DNA of 64,000 nucleotides from Priapulus caudatus (lineage: Eukaryota > Priapulida > Priapulimorpha > Priapulimorphida > Priapulidae): NCBI RefSeq assembly GCF_000485595.1, contig NW_014577405.1, positions 15,578 through 79,577 of the forward strand, written 5' to 3'. This document shows positions 36,101 to 48,100 of this stretch, in pieces (position 1 is the first letter of the stretch; every line of letters starts with the position of its first letter). Both the position numbers and the translations under genes were made by a program. The notes under the pieces are model-generated. The model did not search any database and had not been told where the DNA came from. It saw only the letters and a list, made by a program, of their open reading frames with translations.

Positions 36101-39100
36101 TTACATCACATTAACATCCGTTGGAATCCCAAACAAGCATGTATTTTTTTCGGTGCCTGTTATATCAGAGTGCATTATGCAAATTATAGCTGCGGTATCC
36201 TGCTGATGCTGCACACACGGGTGTCCTCTTACACAGTCCTCTTACAACAGCTTTAACTGTCATGTGAAATCTAGATGTTCTGATTTGATGAAAACACGCA
36301 TGGTAGGGCATGGCACCGTATGGTTCTGACACAGGTGCATTGATTAAGATCTTATGGCTAAGATGCAATGCCGTGGGATAAGAGGACTAGACGGTTAGGG
36401 TGAGAGGGAGAGATTCGAGAGCTATCTGGGTGGGAGAGATGTGTGAGGACCCTGAATTGGGGAAGAGAGACGAGGACTAGTGTGAGGGGTGGATATCTGA
36501 GGGCTGGTAGTGTGTGTGAGAGAGGTAAAATGGCTGGGCTGTGAATGTTGAGAGGTGGGAGGGCTGGGATGCGAAATGGGGTAGATAGAAGGACAGGATA
36601 AGAACAAGATTAGAAAGATAAATAGGACAATTGGGCTAAGAAGTGAGAAGATGAGAGGGCTGTGTTTGTAATGGGGGGAGACATGAGGACTGTGGTGTGA
36701 AGGGAAGACAATAGGAGGGCTGAGCTGTGAGAAGGAAGAAGGGCACGTATGTGAGAGCAGGATTATAGAGGAGAGCTGGTGTGTGAAGGGCTGGATATAT
36801 ATGAGGGCTAGAGCATGAAGGGAAAAATATAGAAGGACTTGGCTGCATGTAGCAGATTGATCTTATGTGTCTGTGTATATGTGTTGCTTAGTTAGACAGA
36901 GAACGACTGAAAGTCAGGATCTAATATGTACTAGTGCAGTTTAGGCAGCCAAGTTTTTATATTTGGGAATAGTAAATGTTGGTATGAAAACGTTTTCTTT
37001 CTTGCGTCTATTAATTTGTGTGCATGTGTATGTATGAACCTGTCCTACGTACTGTCAGCACAACTGTATAAAATTGTAATAAAACAAGTAAAATTCGTAC
37101 GTAATTAGTCACCATGGAAACTATGGTAGCATATTTATAACTGTTTGAAAGCAATTGGGCTTAGTTAGTTTGTGGTTTTGCACTTACAACCATTTCTGTG
37201 TATTTTATAGGAAAATGTTGACATTGGGTTTTCAATCAATTGTGATGCATCTCTCATGTTCAACCTCACATGGAACTCAGGTAACTATCATTCCCACTTC
37301 TTGTGACACTTAAGATATTTGCCTTAAAAAATATTGACTTTTAGATCTTATTTGCTATTTCGTGACTGGGCAGCAAAAAATCTCAATTATTAACTATTAA
37401 TCAATTATATTATTGTATTTTTTGTGTAATTATTAGTGAATCGTTATCTATATGTTTATGACTATATTATATGTGAAGCAAATTAAAATAGGACAGCAGC
37501 TGCTGTTTCAAATTTTTTGGTTTTACTTTTGTAGTTGCTGCTGCTCTGCTGTTGGTTGTGGTTTTTGTATTGGATGAACACGTGTGACTGTTACTTTCAT
37601 ATTAGTGATGAGTAAAAGGAGTTGCAACTGTGTATCCTAATTATCTTAGATGGAATTGATGAAGAGCAGCTGTTATACAGTAGAAACTGCACCGGTCGCA
37701 CAATAAAGGTGAAATTATCCCGGTATGAGCTGGACATGGGAAGGAACAATTTCACTCTCTACCTGTACATCTACAACTTCAGTAGCCCCATCACTATTGC
37801 CGTATGTATTCTTTTCTGTATTTTACTTTTCTATGGAAAGGGCAAAGCTTGTTAATCTGGGGGTGAATAAGCCATGTTGCCTCAACCGTGCATCTTACCT
37901 AAATGTTGGTGCAGTACGGGTGGTAAATGGAAAATCCTCATTTAGAATAACATGGTCACAGTTACATTTTTACATGACATCGACTTTTCTTGACATCGTC
38001 AAGATGAGCTATTGCCATGGGTCGTCGTCTGTCCGTCGTTCCGTCAACATTTGGCTACGGTCAACGATAACTCAGGAACCGTTTGACCCACATGTTTGAA
38101 ATTGGGTATAGTTGTTACTGCTATGCTTCCATATTAAACGTTCTATTTTGGAGCACGCCAGTCGACGTACTTTTGAGCCACGGCAATTTTTTGCCAAAAA
38201 TGGGAATTGCCATTAGTACCACATGTTTAAAATTGAATACAGTTGTTACTAGTATGGGAGAGATTTATACTTCCTATTTTGGAGCCACACCCACTTTTTG
38301 GCAAAAATTAAAATGGCCATCTAAATTCATTCGATTTTGTTAAATTTTGGTATGTGAATGTGTAAGGCTAGCCCCAAAACAGTTGGTACTCTTATGGGAG
38401 AGATGACAATGTCCTATTATGTTTATTTCGTCTAACTGCTCAACAACTCTACAATCATACCTATATATGTGATACCTATAAAACCAAAATGGCGATCATT
38501 TAGGCGTAGCACCATCTCTCGGCAAGATTTCAGACTTGCAGATCTAAAACATTTATTTTCGCATCAAAACTTATGCATATATCATTATCAAGAGTATATA
38601 ATCGGAGTTCTCCCATATATACTCTTACTTTATATATCACCCCTCCCTCTTCTATTATAATCATGCCCAAGGTGAGCTACAGTGCCATTGACACTTTCAT
38701 TTTTGTTAATATGGATTTTTTTATTATAAAATATTCTATAATATATTGTTAAAATGTTTATTTGCTGCAAGACTGTATAATTTGCTTAAACCATATTTGA
38801 TCTACATTGCTTATCCTGTTAACTAGTATTTTTTATGCTAGACGCAAATTGCACTAGTTAAGCAAATTAATTAAATAGACCTATCGTTATTGTTTGTGTG
38901 TGTAACATTATGCAGAACTACCTTGTAGCCACATCACTACGCGTATACCCGCGTATGTAGACTGTTACTGAAAGCAGTCCGCTCTGGGCTCGGCCATGTT
39001 ATGCTAAGCACGAATAAATGTTGTTTACCCAATTATGTCTGGACATCCGATACTTTACATGGTGGCAGCGTAAAAGTCATCGCAGTGTTGAAATAACACT

Positions 39101-42100
39101 CCAGTGAACATCTGCATGACATTGACAGTGTGTTGGCCAGCGCCAGGAGCCAGAATTTTGGATTTGTCTGCACCGACCTCATTGCCACAATTGATCGCGG
39201 CAGTATGCGACATCGGCATCACCGCGCAACAGGTGGAATGCATATATATGTGCACGTCGTGCACTAGGCCTACTAGAGGACAAGTAATAGTAATACTTGG
39301 GTGTACACGCATCCGGAGTATACATTACACGCTGTGTTTGAGTCTGCTGGAGTAGCAACTGGACAGTGTGGTGAGTGGAAAATAGACAGTATCCTGTCAT
39401 TGACAGTAATACGCATACTTGTACAGTGTGTCGATACCCAGTGTATGGTACAGTAGGCCTTATACACGTACCGTCATGGGTGAACTGTCAGGTATAACGC
39501 CACCTCGTATGGACTGGTCCAGCACGGATCTTCCAACAGCTTTCCAAGAATTCAAACAGTATTGTTCACTAATCTTCGCCGGACCACTTTATGAGAAGTC
39601 GGAGGAGGAGCAAGCTAATTATGTACTGATATGGGTAGGTCAGGAGGGATTGCAGATATTCAACTCCTGGAATATTAAAGCAGATAAACCAGCCACATTA
39701 TGGGACAAGTTTGAGAAACAGCTTGGGCCCCAGTCAAATTTTCGGCTGCACAGATATCAGTTACAGAAACTGCACCAGTCAGAAGGGAAGACAATTGATG
39801 AGTTTATGACTAGGTGTAAGCTTCAAGCAAAAGCCATCAGAACCGGCCCTCCCGATTCCGTGACATAGAATTCTGCATCGCACGCCTTGTCCCGATACCT
39901 ACAAGGTATGGACGTCGACCCATATTGTGCAATACGGGAGCCGTTGTAACCTGTCAACCAAGTATCAGGGTCTGTCCTCGTGGCGCCTTTCTTAGGAAAT
40001 CCCTCGCCGTCTAGTCGTTCTGAATACATGCGTCTGTATATTCTCAGTGGGAGCAGATTTCCTTGGGCCCCTGTATCAACCTTGACCTTCAGTATAATGT
40101 AAACTGTAGCAAATACTTCGTCCCTCCTGTCTCGGGGGTTGTTGGAATGCACGGATTCAAATGAAAAATTCTCAAAACTTTCATTTAGAAAGTTCGTGGC
40201 TGCCTGTCTGTCTCTGTTACCATGATGTACCTCGTGAACTTGGTGCCTTCTCCCACGTGAGGCTGACCTGCCTCTGTTATTCCTGCTCTGACCTCTATGT
40301 AACTGTGACCTTGACCTTGGGTTTCTGTCCCTAACCCGTGTGGACATGCACATTTTTTTCCAGTGGTTCAATTTACCACACAAGTCACACTCTGTCCCAT
40401 AGGCTGGACATTTCTCCATGGGTTTCGGCGGGTGTTTTCCCCCACAGTACTCACACATCGGATACGACTGTGGTCAGCTTTTATATGCCTTGTTAACTTG
40501 GTGAACCGTGCCTCCGCTGGTGCCACCAGCTAACTGTTTCATCTGAGCATCAGTCGCTTCACGCGTTCTGACAATGTCTAGCGCTTCTTCAAGTGTTAGC
40601 TTCCCATCTTTGCATAAGAGAATTTCCTGGACCTTCTTGTGTACAGTACCGATGATTAACTGTTCAATTAATCTCTCGTTCGTTTTCTGATCATCACGGA
40701 ACTTGCACCAGATGCTCGTAATCAGCTTGTCATATGCTGATTAGTGGGAGGGAGTCCATTCGAAAACAACACCCTTCTTCATCAGCTATTGCAGTGGCGC
40801 TGTGTGCTAGGATGCATGAGGCAGGAACGGTGACAGGTATGTCACCATTCCGAGAAACTCTTGCAACTGTTTTGCATTCTTTGGGTATTCCATCTTTCTG
40901 ATCGCCTTGACCTTGTCAGGGTCAATGTGCACTCCATTGGCATCATAGACCATGCCAAAGAATTTCATGGACGATTTGTTTATCTCGCACTTGTCAGGGT
41001 TGAATACAAGTCCGTTCTCCTCTGCTACCCTCATGACGTTGCGTAGATTGGCGTCAAGATCAGCTTGGTCTTTTCCGAATACAGCGACGTCATCCGCTAT
41101 TCCATTCGTGCCCAGACACTGCTCCAATATGTTGTCCATGCGCTCCTGAAATACATCTTGGCTGACATTCAGGCCAAATGGCAACCTCTGGAAGCAAAAT
41201 CGTCTGAATGGGCTGTTAAATGTCGTCAGGCGACTTGATTCGCTGTCAAGTTCTATTGACCAATATCCGTGTCGAGCATCCAACTTGGAGAAAATGGTTG
41301 CTCCCGCGAATTTGTGGGTGATTTCTTCAAGTGTCGGCGTCTTATAGTGCGGGCGTTTTATTGCCTCGTTAAGGTCCTTCGGATCAAGACACACCCTGAG
41401 TTTGCCGTTTGACTTCCGACTGTCCGCCAGACTACTGAACCAGTCTGTGAGCTCAGTGACCTTAGTGATGACTCATGATTTCACCATACCGTCAAGTTCC
41501 TTCATGAGCTCATCTCAAAGGCGAATAAGACATCGTCGTGGGGCGTGCACCACTGGCGGGATGGACGGGTCTACAGTTATGTGAAATGTTCCCTTGAAGT
41601 GAACAATACCCTCAAACCTGTCTGGATACATTCGGACCAAGTCCTCCTTTGCAGTCATGTGAGGATTTTCACTGTTCACGTGTTTGTTGACGGCACAGTT
41701 CAATGATACCAGATGTAGGTCACGTGAGGTGGGCAAAGACAGTCTGCCATGGTCCCGTAGGTATTTCATACTGCAGTAGTGGTTCTGGGCTTTGTGACTT
41801 CTACCACACGACTTTATCATGTTCTCTATGTCTGCATTACAGTTGTTCCAGTAAACACAGGTACGAGCCCTCAACCTGGTCTTGTCGATACCCTGGTGAG
41901 ACTCGTGTAGTTTTGATAGAACGTAGCTCTGCATGCTGTCTGGAATCATGACACGTTCTCCCTTCATGACAATACCATCGTGGACAGTAAGTTCATCTCT
42001 GTATGCCCAAAACTGGCGTAGTGCAGGTGGTATAGCTTGTTCCGTCGGTCGAGCCATCCCTGCACGGTCACCTTCTTCAGAGAATGAAGTGTACCATCAG

Positions 42101-45100
42101 CTTGGGTCGCTTCGCGTAACTCATCCTGTTTCTGTGTACTGAATTGCACAAGTTCAACTTTGACATCTAGGTCAATAGTGTCGTTCTCTCCTCCAGGAGA
42201 TCGAGAGAGAGCATCTGCCATCAATACTTCCTTCCCCGCCCGGCTTGTACATTATCTTCACGTCATAGGTCTGGATTCGCAGTAACATGCGCTGTAGTCG
42301 CTGAGGAGCTGACGAAATGTTCTTGAGATGGATCATTTCGAGCGGCTTGTGGTCCGATTCCACAATAAACTGATTTCCGTACAAATAAGAATGGAATTTC
42401 TCGCATCCAAAAACCACCGCCAAAAGTTCACGCTCTATGTTGGCATATCGCTGCTCACAATCACTCAATGTTTTGGACGCGAAAGCGATCGGCTTGTTGT
42501 TTTGGATCAGAACAGCTCCTAGACTTTTGCTTGACGAGTCAACTTGCAGGATAGATGGCTGCTGCGGGTCAAAATAGCTGAGAGTTACCTCTCGAGGTAC
42601 CGACCTGTTCTATCTGGATGGTGAGGAGTACCTTCTTATCTGTGACTACTATTCAAAGTTCCCGATAGTCAAGAAAATTCACGGTCGTGTGACAAGTCAG
42701 TCAGTGGTGAACATCACTAAGCAAGTGTTCTCGGAACAAGGAATTCCAGAGACTATAATCAGTGACAACGGCCCACAATATGCAAGCCAGGTGTTCAGAC
42801 AGTTCACAGAAGAATGGAGTTTCAGTCACGTGACATCGAGTCCCCACTATTCACAGTCAAATGGCTTCATCGAGAGGCACGTACAGACCATAAAAGGTGT
42901 ACTTGCTAAAGCCAAAGCGGCACATACTGATCCGGACATGGCAATACTGATTATTAGATCCACACCCGTGTATTGCCACTTGCCATTACCATCAGAACTA
43001 CTGAACTCTCGCAAGTTCAGAAGTAATCTTCCGGTAAAGATTACCAACAATTAAAGCAGCCGACAAGGATGCAGTTTCACGTCGACTTTTTGAGCGTCAA
43101 GCAACTCAAAAATTGTATCACGACGAGAAATCTGTGAAGACACTAGCCCCTCTGTCCCCAGGTCAATCGGTTAGAGTACGGGACGAGAATACACACAAGT
43201 GGAAGCCAGCAGTCGTCACAAGAAAACATGTGTCACCACGTTCGTATGAGGTGCAAACATCTGACGGCAACAATCTCAGGAGGAATCGTCGGTTCATTCG
43301 GGAAACCAGTGAGGAAGAGAGGACCCCCTCATACCCCCAGGACAAGATGACCAGGAACCAGTTCCACCCCCAGAGATAGATGTGAGGTCCTCAACAAAAC
43401 ACGTCAGATTCAAGGCAACGATTGAGAGTGAACCAGTGCGTGTTCCAAATACTGGGAGTGCCAGTGACCATCCAAACTATCATACCCGTTCAGGGAGAAT
43501 AGTCAAAAATCCGAGAAAGCTCGATATATAATTTGTGTTAACAATGTGATACAGTCAGGCATTTGTGTAGTGGAGAACGCTATAGTCAAGTGCATACGTG
43601 TTGTGTGACTTTGATATTTGGGTTATAGTCAGGGATATTTTGGTTCACATTCTTCCAAAAGCACCAAATTTGGCCCAGATGTTGCCCATACCATACTTTT
43701 TCGATTTCTGGCGGGCGCCGGAATGGGCGCCCCCCGGGGCCGCCATATTGGCAAATTCCAGTATGGCCACCACCCGGGTTGGGGGGCAATCTAGGTAAAC
43801 ATCCAAAAGATCTATAATCATAAATAATACCACTTTTTAAGGGTTTTCAACGTCTGGGAATCTGATTCTGATCTTACTTCAGTGATTTGAGGTCAAGGTC
43901 ACCCCTCCAGGTCACCTTAAGGTCATTTTGGGGTCAAATATGTCATTTTTAGTGTTTTTTTGTCAATATATACAAACAGCACCTCATTTTATCGGTTTCC
44001 GGGGTTGGGTAACCCGAATCTGACCTTATTTGAACGATTTGAGGCAATATTGCATGTCAGGGTCACGATAGAGGTCACCCGACCGAGAGGTGAATCGTAC
44101 GTCAATTATAGGTAAAACACATTAAACACTAAGAATTAGACATAATACCACTTTTTAGAGATTTGTGGCTTCTGAGAATCCGATTCTGATCTTATTTTGG
44201 CGATTTGAGGACATAGTGACCACATTTTGGGGTCAAAGGTTAAAGCTCAGCAGTGTTCTACTAAAAAATAAACAAAGATTATTCAGGAATCAATTTTTAT
44301 TAAAGTAATTCAGACTAAATTATTACTACTGGTCATCTTTNNNNNNNNNNAGTCTAGGGAGTTGCCTACGCCTACTCCCTAACCCTAACCCTATCAGATA
44401 GTTACCAGGGTACGATCCGGTATACCGTACCGTACCCAGGGTACGTTCCGGCAGTACCCTGGGGGACATAGACCCTATGAGCTTTAGTAGCACCATTGCT
44501 GTAGTACAGGTAACGTACAAATGCCTAACTCTGTTTAAATTGTTATCGTATTCTAGATCAACGTTTCAAAAGTTTGTCTTTAGTACATGTTGAATACAAT
44601 ATTTGGGTGCAAGTGTTTAAGCAGGTTCTCAGTGTCTGCTATTGCCCTTGTTTCAGGTCGCATTTATCCAGAATCCCCCATTAGACCTAGCTGTGTTCTT
44701 TGCAACTTTCTTTGGGTAAGTATTAGCAGTGTTATATAGCTTTCTTACACTTTCTGATATGTGCAATTTCAGATAATGTTTCTAGCAGAACGAACCGCGC
44801 TAGAGATCATTCAGTTCTTATTAATCTTCTTTGGGTAAGTCACATTAAGCCTGTATGCATGTATATCCTCTTGTATACACATATCTACACATAGAGACGT
44901 GAACTGGTGTGTGGATTCATACAACCCTAGCAGGGTTTATTTAATATTGATTGATTATTGTATCAATGTATGCAAATTTTTCACTTTACATGATCCGTAA
45001 CAGATCATGCTCTGTCAAGTAGCAGTGGTAGGAGTGCTGGGCTTGTGCCTACTAACAACTGCATGTTTTATGTTTGAGGCATATACTAATTAAACCTTTT

Positions 45101-48100
45101 GATTTGATTTTCTCAAAATTATATCATTAAATGACTATTAGGTGTATGTGTAGATATATCATCTGCATCTTTTTGCTGATCATTTGAGCATTATAGTAAT
45201 TACTAGTCTTAGGCTTATACATGCATGCAAGCACACACTTAGTTTACTAGACAATTATTTTGTCAATTGTCTCTTTGGAATGTCATATTGTTTATATGAG
45301 TATTATTTAACATAAATAAATAAGTAACAGATATACAAGGACAACCGTTGTCACAGTATTTGCTGTGGATTATAAATAACCTCAACGATCATACAGGTTG
45401 CAGCAGTGATGTAGTGTTACTTTTGAGTAGAGGTCTGTCTGTAATGAGACTGCAATAGATCATCATCCATCACATCTTCAACACAGTGATAGATTTATTT
45501 TTAGCTCACATTGACATCGTCAAGATGAGCTATTCCCTTAAAACACTGACTATCCATAAATGATCAAACAACCACTTCTCTCCAATAAATATCATTTATT
45601 GTTATTTGTTATCGCACTGGGGTATACCGCAATCGAATACAAAGCAGAAATACGAATAAGCATATTTCTCTGCTTCAACTTTCTGTCAATCTCTGTTAAA
45701 ATCTCTCTGGCATAAGACACTTTGTCGTTGTCACACGCCCACAGGCCTTGGGTAACAGAATCTAATAAATCTCCATTAAATACGTACTGAATTCTGTTTC
45801 CCGTGTATTTCCAGATCAGGTCCTTCTCCGATTTCAATTTTTCCACCTCATTAGAAACAGCCTGAGAATTGCCTCGGAACCTCATCTCGTAAAGAATTTA
45901 ATTCTGCTTTTTGTCCTTTAAACTCACTCAGAAGATCTCTCAAAGTATCGTTTATCTCCGATTGCCCGCTCTGCTCTGTCATGATGTAATAAAGCTAAAC
46001 GGATAAAAAATACGTCCTCTCAGCCGTGGTACCCCAAGCTGAATGACTACAACCTGTTAGAATTCCCGCCAGTTCCTTGTGCTACCGACACGCCATCTAT
46101 GGAGCGTAAAAAAGCCAAGGGAAATAATTTTTCATCTTATTCGTTACACTCAACCGAAGAAAAATACATTTGCCATGGGGTGTCGTCCGTTGTCCGTCCG
46201 TCCTTCCGTCAACATTTGGCTACGGTCAACGATAACTTGAGAACCATTTGACCCACATGTTTCAAATTGCATACAGTTGTTACTCCTATGGGAGAGATGT
46301 GAACGTCCTATTTTGGAGCACGCCAGTTCACCTACTTTCGAGCCACGCCCACTTTTTGGCAAAAATGGAAATGGCCATAAGGAAGTTCAGGTTCAACGGA
46401 TTTTGCTAATTTCTGGTATGTGAATGAATAAGGACTGGCCTCAAAACATATCACAGGGGTTTTGATATTTTTTTTTAAATTATGCAAATTAGGTAGATTT
46501 TGCCAATTTCACTATGCATTTCAGTGTCTACCTACGGTCAACGATAACTCAAAAACCGTTTGACTCACATGTTTCAAATTTCATACAGTTGTTACTCCTA
46601 TGGGAGAGATTTGAACGTCCTATTTTGGAGCACGCCAGTCGACCTACTTTCGAGCCACGCCCACTTTTTGGTAAAAATGGAAATGGCCATAAGTCAGTTT
46701 AGGTTCAACGGATTTTGCTAATTTTTGGTATGTGAATGAATAAGGACTGGCCCCAAAACATATCACAGGGGTTTTGATATTTTTTTTAAATTATGCAAAT
46801 TAGGTAGATTTTGCCAATTTCACTATGCATTTCAGTGTCTGCCTACGGTCAACGATAACTCAAGAACCGTTTGTCAGTTTGACCCACATGTTTCAAATTG
46901 CATACAGTTGTTACTCCGATGGGAGAGATTTGAACGTCCTATTTTGGAGCACGCCAGTCGACCTACTTTCGAGCCACGCTTTTTTTTGGCAAAAATGAAA
47001 ATGCCCATCTAGATTCATTCGAGTTTGTTAAATTTACCTACCTACCTACCTACCTACCTACCTACCTACCTAATCATACCTACGTGTAATATTGTGTTTT
47101 AGATTCTTCGTTACAGTAATTTGACTGGAATATTTTATTGTTTTTATTTGCGTGATAATCGAAAACCAAAATGGCGATCATTTAGGCGTAGCGTCATCTC
47201 TCGCCCAGATTTCAGACTTTCAGATCTGAAACATTTATTTTCGCTAATCATCGCTTCATCAAAACTAACCCTGAAACAAAACAGTGAAATTTCTATTAGT
47301 ATAAAACAGGGAATAAGGACATTTGATCACATTTTGGTCCGTCATAAATGAAACACTTACCAAATTTTAAATATCATCTCCCTCTTCTATCACACCCAAG
47401 GTGAGCTATAGTGTCATTGACACTTTCATTTCAGTTGATACTGATAGTCAGTTCAGTGTGCTTGAAATTGGTGATGTTGATTTTTTTTACTTCCAGCTGC
47501 TTCACATCACTGTTAGTGATCTCAGCATTGATTTGGAAGGCAAAGGACAAATGGGACTTGCATAGGCGCAGGCAGGTAAGCATGGGGTACACAAAATCAG
47601 GATCTGACACTTTGGAGATTTCCATGATTGCTACTTCATTACTGATTATATGCTTATTTTGTGGCCCATTTATATTGAATAGTGAATAACATTATGTGGA
47701 ATGGCGTGGACATTGCGATGTGTTTTTCATTTTAAGTTTCAAATAAAACTACAGTCCAATCGTATTCCTTATCTAGCGATTGTTCGTGGAAATGGAAAAG
47801 ATGGCAAGTCGACCATTTACCTCTGTCTTCCTTATGGTGGATGAGAGGGTGCCATTGGTAGAAGATGATACAGATGTAGAGCTACTGCCTAGCATAGACC
47901 TAGTACCAGTCTATCCAATGCAAGGATCACCTGGGAAATCCAAGGTATGCAAGTTCCCCCATACAGTTGTATCAACAATCCACCCAACAAGACAACGACT
48001 ACCGTCTGTATATACCCCGTTTCTCCCAGCCTTGGGGTCTCTGGTGGGCAATACGTTATCAGACAGTGTGTACTACCAATATAGTCTATTAGTCTTTAAC

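Larger units (their letters stand above)
45500..47432. mobile_element. Dispersed repeat, GACATCGTCAAGATGAGC family, copy 2 with internal repeats
   Basis: Starts GACATCGTCAAGATGAGCTA and ends CCAAGGTGAGCTATAGTG plus TTGACACTTTCATTT, like copy 1 at 37970. Its interior holds three tandem roughly 320-bp units (about 46205, 46530 and 46845), each with GGTCAACGATAACT and CACGCCAGT motifs, and an unrelated insertion at about 45540-46150. Confidence 0.7.

Noticed and set aside
36422-36848. Pro/Ser-rich ORFs
   Set aside because: Complement of a purine-rich degenerate tandem repeat in intron 21.
39055-39400. Small ORFs around the gypsy leader
   Set aside because: They lie in the untranslated leader between the primer-binding site and gag.
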